A stretch of DNA of 64,000 nucleotides from an uncultured Pseudomonadales bacterium (GTDB lineage Bacteria; Pseudomonadota; Gammaproteobacteria; Pseudomonadales; Azotimanducaceae): positions 992,001 through 1,056,000 of the forward strand of contig CATOTI010000002.1 of NCBI GenBank assembly GCA_951813295.1, in the 5' to 3' direction. The position numbers and the translations under genes are program-made. A model generated the notes under the pieces. The model was not told the origin of the DNA. It made no database searches and saw only the letters and a list, made by a program, of their open reading frames with translations. Of this stretch, positions 35,878 through 44,035 are shown piece by piece. Each line of letters opens with the position of its first letter. Position 1 is the stretch's first letter.

Positions 35878-38037
35878 ATGGATCGCGCCATAACAACCTC
35901 AAGAAGATTCCGCCTACCTGCATTCGGTCTGGCCGCGCTCTGGCTCGTCACGGGCAGCGCTTTCAGCGATACCGAATCCGGTGTCGAAACGGCCGTGGCC
36001 CTCGCCACGCCCGCGATCGAATTCGAGGCGCTCGAACCCCTGGCGATCCACCCACACACATCGGCATCGATCGTCGAACACATGCGCCAGTACCACTACG
36101 TGCGCAAGAACCTCGACGATGCATTGTCGAGTTCGATCTTCGACAAGTACCTTTCGTCCCTCGATCCGTCCCGCGCGTACTTTCTCGCATCGGACGTACA
36201 GGCCATCGAGAAGTACCGCTACAAGCTCGACGAAGCCCTCAAACAAGGCGAAATGGAACCCGCGTTCGATATCTACAACCGGTATCAGGAAAGCGCGATC
36301 AGCCGCATCGAATATCTGATCGACCTGCTGACGAGTGAATTCGAGTTCGACTTCACGATCGATGAATCGGTCGAGATCGATCGATCCGACGCGCCGTGGC
36401 CATCGAGTGTCGCGGACATGAACGACCTGTGGCGCAAACGCCTCAAGGCGACGGCGCTCAACATGCGCCTTTCCGGCAAGGACGACGCGGAGATTCGCGA
36501 ACTCCTCGTCAAGCGCTACAAGAACCGACTGCGCCAGACCCAGCAGATCCGCAGCGAAGACGCGTTCCAACTCTACGTCAACGCGTTCGCCGCGACGTAC
36601 GACCCGCACACCCAGTATTTCAGCCCGCGCAACAGCGAAAACTTCAATATGGAAATGTCGTTGTCGCTCGAGGGCATCGGTGCTGTGCTCCGGTCCGAAG
36701 ACGAGTACACATCTGTCGTGCGGATCGTCGCCGCCGGACCAGCCGACAAGACGGGCGCCCTGCATGCTTCCGATAAGATCATCTCGGTCGGCCAGGGACG
36801 GCGCGGCAGCTTGATCGACGTCGTCGGCATGCGCCTCGATGACGTCGTACAGATGATCCGCGGGCCGAAGGGCTCCCGCGTGCGCCTCGAGGTCATCCCG
36901 AACGACAGCCCCGACGGGACGTCGAAGATCATCGAGATCGTGCGCGAGAAAGTGAAGCTCGAAGAACAATCGGCGCAGAAGAAGATCCTGACCCTGAACG
37001 AAGGCGGTCAAACGCGACGGCTCGGCGTCATCGAAATCCCGACCTTCTACCTCGACTTCCAGGCATCGCAACGCGGCGATCCCAACTACCGCAGCACGAC
37101 GCGGGACGTCCGCAAGCTCCTCGAGGAGCTGCGCGGCGAGGACGTCGACGGGTTGATCATCGACTTGCGCAACAACGGCGGCGGTTCCCTGATGGAAGCC
37201 GATGCGCTGACGGGCCTCTTCATCGATTCGGGGCCGACCGTGCAGGTCAAGACCGCACGGCGAAATCCACAGGTCTACTCCGACACCGACGACCAGACCG
37301 CCTGGGACGGGCCGCTCGCAGTCCTGGTCAACCGCCTGTCGGCATCGGCATCCGAGATCTTCGCAGGTGCCATTCAGGACTATGGTCGGGGTGTCGTGAT
37401 CGGCAACCAGACCTTCGGCAAAGGCACGGTGCAGCAACTCATCCCGCTCGGCCGCGGCCAGCTCAAACTCACGCAGGCCAAGTTCTACCGCGTCTCGGGG
37501 CAGAGTACGCAGCACCAGGGCGTCGTACCCGATATTTCATTCCCGAGCGTCATGGACCCCGATCGGGTCGGCGAGAGTTCCCTCGACGACGCGCTCGGCT
37601 GGGATCAGATCCAACCGGCGATCTATCGTGGCTCCAACGAAATCAGCCTGCACGTCGGTGCATTGAAGCGCCGCCACGACGAGCGCGTCGCGGACGACCC
37701 CGAGTTCGACTACCTGCGCTCGCTCTCCGATCGGGCGAAGGAGAACGCCGAGCGAACGCACCTGTCGCTGCTCGAGTCCGAGCGGGTGAAGCAGAAAGAG
37801 GAAGACGACGCCTGGCGCCTCTCGATCGAAAACGATCTGCTTGCTTCGCGTGGCGAAGAACTGGTCGAGTCGATCGAAGAGCTCAACGACCGGATCGAGG
37901 CACAAATCGAAGCCGAGGAAGAATCCAAGGACGCGGTGCTCGAAGAAGCCGGCAACATCCTCGCGGACCTCATCGGCATGACCACTCAGCTCGCGATGGT
38001 GGAAACAGTGCCCACAACGACGACCCTCGATCCCTGA
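35878..38037 (+). CDS. prc: Prc/CtpA tail-specific periplasmic protease
   Basis: Prc degrades periplasmic substrates bearing hydrophobic C-termini and trims envelope enzymes with its adaptor NlpI. The 719-residue protein has a signal peptide (LPAFGLAALWLVTGSAFS), an N-terminal helical domain, a PDZ domain (about 255-345), the S41 catalytic core with serine in LSASASEIFAG and lysine in TFGKGTVQQ, then a charged C-terminal domain with a long acidic helix (SIEELNDRIEAQIEAEEES). Length slightly exceeds E. coli Prc (682). Confidence 0.95.
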   Translation: MDRAITTSRRFRLPAFGLAALWLVTGSAFSDTESGVETAVALATPAIEFEALEPLAIHPHTSASIVEHMRQYHYVRKNLDDALSSSIFDKYLSSLDPSRAYFLASDVQAIEKYRYKLDEALKQGEMEPAFDIYNRYQESAISRIEYLIDLLTSEFEFDFTIDESVEIDRSDAPWPSSVADMNDLWRKRLKATALNMRLSGKDDAEIRELLVKRYKNRLRQTQQIRSEDAFQLYVNAFAATYDPHTQYFSPRNSENFNMEMSLSLEGIGAVLRSEDEYTSVVRIVAAGPADKTGALHASDKIISVGQGRRGSLIDVVGMRLDDVVQMIRGPKGSRVRLEVIPNDSPDGTSKIIEIVREKVKLEEQSAQKKILTLNEGGQTRRLGVIEIPTFYLDFQASQRGDPNYRSTTRDVRKLLEELRGEDVDGLIIDLRNNGGGSLMEADALTGLFIDSGPTVQVKTARRNPQVYSDTDDQTAWDGPLAVLVNRLSASASEIFAGAIQDYGRGVVIGNQTFGKGTVQQLIPLGRGQLKLTQAKFYRVSGQSTQHQGVVPDISFPSVMDPDRVGESSLDDALGWDQIQPAIYRGSNEISLHVGALKRRHDERVADDPEFDYLRSLSDRAKENAERTHLSLLESERVKQKEEDDAWRLSIENDLLASRGEELVESIEELNDRIEAQIEAEEESKDAVLEEAGNILADLIGMTTQLAMVETVPTTTTLDP

Positions 38038-38048
38038 TCGCATTCAAC

Positions 38049-38071
38049 GCGGCGCGCCCTCGGCGCGCCGC
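38049..38071. terminator. Perfect hairpin between convergent prc and thrS
   Basis: Ten-base arms GCGGCGCGCC and GGCGCGCCGC around a CTC loop, in the 43-bp gap between two convergent stops. No T-run on either strand, so it is at best a bidirectional structural terminator or transcript-end stabiliser. Confidence 0.55.
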
Positions 38072-38080
38072 AGCATCACG

Positions 38081-39928
38081 TCACGGTAGTTTGAACTCGA
38101 GCGAACGCGAAGCGATGGTCTCGTCGATCGCGCTCACGAACGCATCGAGCGGCATCGTGGTCTGCTGCTTCACACTATAGCGTCTGAGCGTCACGGTTCG
38201 TTCATCACGCTCCCGCTCGCCGACCACCAGCAGATTCGGAATCTTCTGCGTCGTTCCGTTCAGAATCTTCTTCGAGACGGTGTCGGATTCCGACGCGATC
38301 TCGGCACGAATCATCTGACCGCGTAGGCGATCGACGATCTCCACCGCATAGTCGTGGAAATTCTCGGAAACGGTGATCACCTGCGCCTGTACTGGCGCGA
38401 GCCAGGTTGGGAACGCCCCGCCGAAATGCTCGATCAGGAACGCAACGAAGCGCTCATGCGTGCTGAACGGCGCCCGGTGAATGCAATAGGGCGTATGTTC
38501 CTGGCCGTCCGATCCGACGTACTTGAGTCCGAGCCGCGGCGGGACCGCAAAATCGAGCTGGACGGTCGAGACGCTCTCGTCACGCCCCGTCACCGTGTGG
38601 AACTGCACGTCGACCTTCGGGCCGTAGAACGCGGCCTCGCCGACGCCGTCGACATAGTCGATGCCCATTTCTATCAGGAGGTCCTCGATGATCTGCTCGG
38701 TTCTCGCCCACTCCTCCGGTGCATCGACGAACTTCTCACGCCCCTTTGGATCCTCCGGATCCCAACGAGAGAGGCGGATGAAGTAGTCCGAGAGCCCGAG
38801 CATGCGATAGGCCTCGTTATACTGCGAGATCACCTCGCGAAAGACGTCTTTGATCTGCTCCTCGGTGCAGTAGATATGCGCATCGTTCATGCACATGCCG
38901 CGCACCCGCGCCAAACCGCTCACGGCGCCCGATGCTTCCCATCGGTATACCTGGCCGTATTCGGCCAGCCGTACCGGTAACTCCCGGTAGCTGCGCGGCT
39001 GGCTGTCGAAGATCTTGTGGTGATGTGGACAGTTCATCGGTCGGAGCATGTACGCCTCGCGCACGGTCTCGCCCGATTCCGTTTCCTCCACCAGTTCCAT
39101 TGGCGGGTACATGCCGGTGTTGTAGTGATCGAGATGGCCGGTCTGCCGGTAGAGTTCGCGCTTAGCGATGTGCGGTGTCGCGACACGCTGGTAGCCCGCC
39201 TTGAACTCGAGCTCTTCGGCCAGCTTCTCCAACTCGTCGCGAACGATCGTGCCGTTCGGCAACCACAGCGGCAGACCACGGCCAATACTGTCGTCGAAAG
39301 TGAAGAGCCCGAGTTCGCGACCGAGTCGTTTGTGGTCTCGCTCCTGTGCGAGTTGGTATTCCGAGACCGTTTGGTCGAGTGCGGCTTTGTCCGCAAATGC
39401 CCAAGCGTAGATACGCGTCATCATCACGTTGCGCGAATCACCACGCCAATACGCTCCCGCGACATTACGGAGCTTGAACGCGTCCCGCGCGATCTCCTTG
39501 GTGGTATCGACGTGCGGGCCGTCGCACATGTCCAGAAACGATCCGTTGCGATAGAAGGTCAACGTATCGAGGGCATTCTTCTCGGCCAGTTCTTCCGCGT
39601 ACTCGCGCTTGTAGGGCTCCTGCATGTCTTCGATGCGTGCCATCGCATCATCGAGCGGCAACTCTTCGCGGTAGAAGCGTTGTCCCTTCTTCAGGATCTT
39701 CTTCATCCGACGTTCGAGTTCCGGGAAGTCAGCGTCCGTGATGGGTGCCGTCAGGATGAAGTCGTAGTAGAAGCCGTCCTTGATGGGTGGTCCGAAGCCT
39801 AGCGTCGAACCTTCGCGCATCTCCAAGACCGCCTGCGCCATGACGTGCGCCAAGCTGTGTCGTATCCGATGAAGCTGATCGGCCGACGCATCGACCCCCT
39901 GATCATGCTCTCCTGCGACTTCGCTCAT
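38081..39928 (-). CDS. thrS: Threonyl-tRNA synthetase lacking the N-terminal TGS domain
   Basis: The 615-residue enzyme charges tRNA-Thr. It begins almost directly at the N2 editing domain (RIRHSLAHVMAQAV, with the HxxxH zinc site at 24 and 28, and the editing cysteine in MCDGPH). The catalytic core has the zinc cysteine in RPMNCPHHH and motif 2 in VRGMCMNDAHIYC; the anticodon domain starts at PTWLAPVQAQVITV. The roughly 60-residue TGS domain of E. coli ThrRS is missing, and infC-rpmI-rplT do not follow. Expression appears controlled by the leader at 39952-40082. The AAGGA before the ATG is unusually close (2 nt). Confidence 0.96.
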   Translation of the reverse strand: MSEVAGEHDQGVDASADQLHRIRHSLAHVMAQAVLEMREGSTLGFGPPIKDGFYYDFILTAPITDADFPELERRMKKILKKGQRFYREELPLDDAMARIEDMQEPYKREYAEELAEKNALDTLTFYRNGSFLDMCDGPHVDTTKEIARDAFKLRNVAGAYWRGDSRNVMMTRIYAWAFADKAALDQTVSEYQLAQERDHKRLGRELGLFTFDDSIGRGLPLWLPNGTIVRDELEKLAEELEFKAGYQRVATPHIAKRELYRQTGHLDHYNTGMYPPMELVEETESGETVREAYMLRPMNCPHHHKIFDSQPRSYRELPVRLAEYGQVYRWEASGAVSGLARVRGMCMNDAHIYCTEEQIKDVFREVISQYNEAYRMLGLSDYFIRLSRWDPEDPKGREKFVDAPEEWARTEQIIEDLLIEMGIDYVDGVGEAAFYGPKVDVQFHTVTGRDESVSTVQLDFAVPPRLGLKYVGSDGQEHTPYCIHRAPFSTHERFVAFLIEHFGGAFPTWLAPVQAQVITVSENFHDYAVEIVDRLRGQMIRAEIASESDTVSKKILNGTTQKIPNLLVVGERERDERTVTLRRYSVKQQTTMPLDAFVSAIDETIASRSLEFKLP

Positions 39929-39951
39929 GTTCCTTCACCCGTACTTTCGCC

Positions 39952-39986
39952 AATAAAAAACCCCGGGAGGTTCGCTCACCGGGGTT
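39952..39986 (-). terminator. Attenuator terminator in the thrS leader
   Basis: On the minus strand an eight-base stem (AACCCCGG at 39986-39979 with CCGGGGTT at 39966-39959) closes a 12-nt loop and runs straight into TTTTTT followed by ATT, then thrS begins 23 bp on. It is a textbook intrinsic terminator placed upstream of its own gene, hence an attenuator rather than a gene-end signal; no minus-strand gene other than the leader peptide precedes it. Confidence 0.88.
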
Positions 39987-40044
39987 CCAAAACGGGGGCG
40001 ACCTCCTTTGCCGGGGTCGCTCGTGCGTGCGCTAGACGACCCCG
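39966..40044 (-). promoter_or_regulatory. thrS leader alternative-pairing region (segments 1, 2, 3 and antiterminator)
   Basis: Three competing helices are visible. Segment 1:2 pairs 40037-40044 with 40012-40019 (eight bases, CGGGGTCG with CGACCCCG). Segment 2:3 pairs 40015-40020 with 39998-40003 (GCGACC with GGTCGC). An antiterminator pairs 39998-40006 (GGAGGTCGC) with 39966-39975 (GCGAACCTCC), nine pairs with one bulged A, and this would destroy the terminator stem. Segment 1 lies over the last codons of the leader peptide, so a ribosome at its stop codon would mask it. Confidence 0.82.
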
Positions 40045-40082
40045 ATACGCGTCAAACGCGTCGGTTCCGTCGTCGTGGTCAT
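40032..40082 (-). CDS. Threonine-rich leader peptide of thrS
   Basis: A 16-residue open frame, MTTTTEPTRLTRIGVV, with six threonines, four of them consecutive at codons 2-5. It lies 103 bp upstream of thrS and ends in TAG inside the alternative-pairing region. Stalling at the Thr codons for lack of charged tRNA-Thr would leave segment 1 free. A clear Shine-Dalgarno is not evident in front of the ATG, which is the main weakness; spacing to the promoter candidate is about 20 nt. Confidence 0.8.
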   Translation of the reverse strand: MTTTTEPTRLTRIGVV

Positions 40083-40108
40083 CGAAATTGGCACACACAT
40101 GGCCGCGA

Positions 40109-40136
40109 ATCATACGGTCGATGGGTGACAATGCAA
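40109..40136 (-). promoter_or_regulatory. Candidate promoter of the thrS leader transcript
   Basis: Minus-strand TTGCAT (40136-40131) and TATGAT (40114-40109) separated by 16 bp. The -10 box matches consensus at five of six positions. The predicted start near 40102 would give a leader transcript beginning about 20 nt before the Thr-rich peptide. Confidence 0.5.
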
Positions 40137-40230
40137 TCCTTTCGCCGCGCCGATCGGTACGCCGAATTGCAACTCGAAGCGAAATCCGGATAGTGACGGC
40201 CTCGTCGTCGCGCCGGATTTCTGACTATCG

Positions 40231-40665
40231 ATGAACGCAAAGTCTCACGCCCTACGCTCGTTTTTGCTTTCGAGCCTATTCGTCATCGCCGCTTGCGGGA
40301 CCGAATCGAACCCCGAGGCCGAAGCGGCCGCCCATGCCGCAGCCGTGCCGATCGCCGAAGCGATCGATCGGGCCGAGTACCAGCACACATACGATTCCGC
40401 GGCACCGCTTTTCCGCGAATCGCTCGACCTCGCAGCCTGGGAGGCGCGCGCGGCGGAAACACGCGCCCCGCTCGGTGCTTTCGAGAGTCGACAGCTCAAC
40501 ACCACCACCTACGTACGCGAACCATGGGGTAAACCCCAGACCCCCGTGACCGTCGTCACGTTCGACTCGTCCTGGGAAAACGGCGACATCTACGAGATGG
40601 TCACGATGCAGGAACAGTCCGACGGCCAATGGTTGCTGGTGGGCTATCACGTAAGGCAGCAATGA
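40231..40665 (+). CDS. DUF4019 domain lipoprotein
   Basis: A 144-residue predicted lipoprotein: signal FLLSSLFVIAAC with the lipobox IAAC, an alanine-rich linker, then a DUF4019-like fold (SAAPLFRESLDLAAWE, RAPLGAFESRQL, VVTFDSSWENG, SDGQWLLVGYHV). Function of the domain is unknown. The stop is one base from the Ltp-like gene start, suggesting co-transcription, although no functional link is evident. Confidence 0.82.
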   Translation: MNAKSHALRSFLLSSLFVIAACGTESNPEAEAAAHAAAVPIAEAIDRAEYQHTYDSAAPLFRESLDLAAWEARAAETRAPLGAFESRQLNTTTYVREPWGKPQTPVTVVTFDSSWENGDIYEMVTMQEQSDGQWLLVGYHVRQQ

Positions 40666-40666
40666 G

Positions 40667-41782
40667 ATGAGTTTTCAAAACAGCGTCGCCATCGCCGGCG
40701 TCGGCGAGACCGACTACTCGCGGGAGAGCGGTCGAAGCGAACTCACGTTGTCGCTACAGGCGATCCAGGCCGCGCTAGAAGACGCCAATGTCGAGCCACA
40801 CGAAGTCGACGGTCTGATGAAATGGTATGTCGACACCAGCGCCGAGGCGGTGGTCGCCTCGAATCTCGGCATCCCCGATCTCGCCTGGTTCGGTGAAATC
40901 AACCAAGCGGGTAACGTGGGCGCCGCCCTCGTCGCCCACGCCGCCGCCGCGATTCATGCCGGCATGGCGAGCATCATCGTGATCTATCGCGGCGTAAACG
41001 GCCGTTCCGGGCGGCGCTACGGACGCGGCGACGTGACAGGGCAGGGTGGGCGCGCCGGAGGTGCGTTCACCGAACCGTACGGACTCCTCACGCCACAACA
41101 CGGACTCGCGATGTCGACGCGGCGGCGGATGTTCGAAACAGGCCGCACGAGCGAACAGTTCGGCCGACAGGCGGTCATTCAGCGTGAGCACGCGAACCGC
41201 AATCCGAAAGCCACGTTCTACGATCGCCCACTCACTCTCGAGGATCACCAGAACTCGCGCCTGATCGTCGATCCGTTCCACCTCTACGACTGCTGCCTCG
41301 AAAGCGACGGCGGTGGTGCCCTCGTGCTGATGCGCGCGGAGATGGCCCGCGAACGGTCCAACGGCCGGCCGGTCGCGACGATCCGCGCGGCGGCACAATC
41401 CGGCCCTGGACGCGGTTCACCCGTGCGTCGAACCGCTTCACGGTTGTTTTCGATGGCCGCGATCGAGCGCGCCGATATCGACGTCGTGCAGATCTACGAT
41501 CACTTCTGCCCGTACGTGCTCTTTGCGCTCGAGGACTACGGGTTCGTCGACGACGCCGGCGCGCTCGTGGACGAGCGCGGTACGGCCTGGGACGGCCGGC
41601 TACCGGTCAACACCTCCGGCGGACACCTCTCGGAGGTCTACCTGCAAGGCATGAATCATCTGATCGAAGGCACGCGCCAGGCACGCGGCGAATCCACAAG
41701 CCAGGTCGGTCAAGCACGCTTCTCGTTCATCGACACCGGCATCGGCACGGGTGCCGTGATCCTCGAGAGACAAGAATCATGA
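40667..41782 (+). CDS. Thiolase-like lipid-transfer protein (Ltp2-type aldolase candidate)
   Basis: A 371-residue thiolase-fold protein. The usual N-terminal nucleophilic cysteine is not seen in the AAAIHAGMASIIVIYRG segment, while the tyrosine in VVQIYDHF and the histidine in TSGGHLSEVY are present. This pattern resembles Ltp2 retro-aldolases, which with a DUF35 partner cleave side-chain beta-hydroxyacyl-CoA intermediates of steroids, rather than true thiolases. The DUF35 gene overlaps its stop by 4 bp, as expected for a heteromeric complex. Substrate is not established here. Confidence 0.85.
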   Translation: MSFQNSVAIAGVGETDYSRESGRSELTLSLQAIQAALEDANVEPHEVDGLMKWYVDTSAEAVVASNLGIPDLAWFGEINQAGNVGAALVAHAAAAIHAGMASIIVIYRGVNGRSGRRYGRGDVTGQGGRAGGAFTEPYGLLTPQHGLAMSTRRRMFETGRTSEQFGRQAVIQREHANRNPKATFYDRPLTLEDHQNSRLIVDPFHLYDCCLESDGGGALVLMRAEMARERSNGRPVATIRAAAQSGPGRGSPVRRTASRLFSMAAIERADIDVVQIYDHFCPYVLFALEDYGFVDDAGALVDERGTAWDGRLPVNTSGGHLSEVYLQGMNHLIEGTRQARGESTSQVGQARFSFIDTGIGTGAVILERQES

Positions 41783-42201
41783 GCGACTACGTTTTTGAAC
41801 GTCCCGAAGGACTACCCCTTCCCACGCCGACCGAAGAGGCACAGCCCTACTTCGACGCCCTGAAGGAACGCCGGCTGGTATTGCAGCGTTGTAGGTCCTG
41901 CGCGGCTCGAAGCTATCCGCCACGCGCGATGTGCCCGGAATGTGGCGCGATGGACTTCGAGTGGGTCGAGTCGAAGGGTATCGGCACGGTCTATTCCTAC
42001 GTCGTCACGCACCAGGCAGTTCATCCGGCCTTGCGTGGTCATACGCCTTTTGCAACGGTCGAGGTGGCCCTCGATGAAGGTCCCCGGATGACCAGCAATC
42101 TCCTCGATGTCGCCCCCGACGCGATCGAGATCGGGCTCCGAGTGATCGTCGAGTTCGTCCCCATCGAAGATCAAATGCTGCCGTATTTCCGACGCCTGTA
42201 G
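41779..42201 (+). CDS. DUF35 OB-fold protein with N-terminal zinc ribbon
   Basis: 140 residues: a rubredoxin-like zinc ribbon with cysteines in CRSC and CPEC (positions about 38-56), followed by an acyl-CoA-binding OB fold (GIGTVYSYVVTHQAVHP, FATVEVALDEGPRM). DUF35 proteins form complexes with thiolase-like aldolases and are needed for their activity. Translational coupling to the upstream gene supports that role. Confidence 0.92.
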   Translation: MSDYVFERPEGLPLPTPTEEAQPYFDALKERRLVLQRCRSCAARSYPPRAMCPECGAMDFEWVESKGIGTVYSYVVTHQAVHPALRGHTPFATVEVALDEGPRMTSNLLDVAPDAIEIGLRVIVEFVPIEDQMLPYFRRL

Positions 42202-42215
42202 GGGTCAGCCCGCTC

Positions 42216-44012
42216 GTGCCTGCCGTCCCTAATGCCCACGCCCTCGGGCTCCTGATACTGACGGTCGTCGCGCTTTACCTGTTTTCGAAGGACCGGTATC
42301 GCCTCGAGGTGACGAGCCTCGGCATTCTTGCGCTTCTGACGGCAGCGTTCTCGGTGTTCCCGTTCCCCGGGATCGAGCCCGATACGCTGTTCTTCGGATT
42401 CGGCCACGAGGCATTGATCGCGGTTTGCGCGCTCATGGTCGTCGGTCAGGGGCTCGTCGTCACGGGAGCGCTCGAACCGGTCGGCCGCGTACTCGCGCGA
42501 ATCTGGTCACGCGCGCCTTATCTCTCGTTTCTGCTGACCCTCGTCGTCGGCGGCGTACTGTCGGCGTTCGTCAACAACACCCCGATCGTCGTGCTGTTGC
42601 TGCCCATCCTCATCAGCGTGTGCCTGCGCGCCGAGCAGTCCGCCACGAAGATCCTGATGCCGATGGGCTTCGCTACCCTCGTCGGCGGTATGGCCACGAC
42701 GATCGGCACGTCCACCAATCTGCTCGTCGTTTCAGTGGCCCGGGACATGGGCATAGCCCGTTTCGGGATGTTCGATTTCGCTCTACCGGCGGCCATCGCC
42801 GCCGGGGTCGCGATCATCTATCTGTGGCTCATCGCACCACGACTCCTGCCCGACCGACCCCTCCAACTCCTGAATGCATCCCCCCGACTTTTTGATGCGC
42901 TGATCACCATTGATGAATCGAGCAACGCCAACGGTCGAACCGTTGCCGAATCCAGAGAACTCGCCGGCGACGGTCTATCGATCGTGCGCATTCGGCGCGG
43001 TGATTCCCTGCTCTACGCAGGGCAACAGGAGGTCCTCAGGCCCGGCGATCGCCTGCGCGTCCGCGATACGACGGAAAACCTGACGGAATACACCCAAGCG
43101 CTCGGCGGCCGTCTCGATACGATTCCTATCGATCCCGACGACCGTGATTCGACTCAGACGCTCGCCGAGGTGGCCGTCGTCCACGGCTCGGTCCTCGACC
43201 GCACGAACCTCAAAGGCGCACGGTTCCTCACCCAGTACGGTCTGCAGGTCGTGGCGCTTCATCGTGAAGGTAAGGACATCTGGACGCCGTACGAGGAGAT
43301 CGGCGACGTGATCCTCGCCCAGGGCGACGTGATGCTCGTCCAAGGAGCACGAGCACAGATCCGAAGGCTGAAACAAAACGCCGACTTTCTGGTTCTCGAC
43401 GCGAGCCGTGAACTGCCCCGCACCGCGAAGGCGCCGCTGGCCCTGATGATTCTGGTTTCCGTCGTCGCCCTCGCCGCGACTGACGTGATGCCGATCGCCG
43501 TCAGCGCGACGCTCGGTGCGCTCATCATGCTCATCACCCGATGCCTGGGACTCGGTGCCGCGATACGCGCCATTAGCCCTTCCGTCTTCTTCATCGTCGC
43601 AGCGAGCCTCGCGCTGGGGTCCGCTTTGGTCGACACCGGGGCGACCGCCTATATCACGGACATCTTCCTGTTCGTCACCTCGGGTTGGGAGCCGATTTAC
43701 ATCCTATCGGCGCTGATGCTCGTTCTCGCCGTGCTCACTAATGTCGTCTCCAACAACGCCGCGGCTGTCATCGGCACCCCAATCGCCATTGGTATCGCCA
43801 ACAGCCTCGCGCTGCCGCCCGAACCTTTCATCCTGGCGGTGCTGTTCGGCGCCAACATGAGTTACGCGACGCCGATGGCGTACAAAACCAACCTGCTCGT
43901 CATGAGCGCTGGCCAGTACCGCTTCAGCGAGTTCGTGAAAGTCGGCACGCCGCTCACCGTACTGATGTGGGTTACGTTGACTATCGTGCTCTCGATGATC
44001 TATTTCGAGTGA
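42216..44012 (+). CDS. SLC13-type permease with two RCK_C (TrkA-C) domains
   Basis: A 598-residue DASS/SLC13-like transporter. About five helices including VNNTPIVVLLLPI and GTSTNLLVVSVARDMG are followed by two cytosolic TrkA-C domains (about 225-300 and 310-390), then the second helix block with VVSNNAAAVIGTPIAIG. The SNT-type motifs (GTSTN) are the substrate and sodium signature. Homologues move sulfate, dicarboxylates or other anions. Beside a sulfatase gene, sulfate or a sulfated product is a plausible cargo, but that is inference. GTG start. Confidence 0.9.
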   Translation: MPAVPNAHALGLLILTVVALYLFSKDRYRLEVTSLGILALLTAAFSVFPFPGIEPDTLFFGFGHEALIAVCALMVVGQGLVVTGALEPVGRVLARIWSRAPYLSFLLTLVVGGVLSAFVNNTPIVVLLLPILISVCLRAEQSATKILMPMGFATLVGGMATTIGTSTNLLVVSVARDMGIARFGMFDFALPAAIAAGVAIIYLWLIAPRLLPDRPLQLLNASPRLFDALITIDESSNANGRTVAESRELAGDGLSIVRIRRGDSLLYAGQQEVLRPGDRLRVRDTTENLTEYTQALGGRLDTIPIDPDDRDSTQTLAEVAVVHGSVLDRTNLKGARFLTQYGLQVVALHREGKDIWTPYEEIGDVILAQGDVMLVQGARAQIRRLKQNADFLVLDASRELPRTAKAPLALMILVSVVALAATDVMPIAVSATLGALIMLITRCLGLGAAIRAISPSVFFIVAASLALGSALVDTGATAYITDIFLFVTSGWEPIYILSALMLVLAVLTNVVSNNAAAVIGTPIAIGIANSLALPPEPFILAVLFGANMSYATPMAYKTNLLVMSAGQYRFSEFVKVGTPLTVLMWVTLTIVLSMIYFE

Positions 44013-44035
44013 CGTGCCAGTCCGGAAATCTCTCC

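Noticed and set aside
35914..37515. A 533-codon open frame on the minus strand opposite prc.
   Set aside because: It is a GC-rich antisense shadow of the conserved prc gene, with no domain or family motif of its own.
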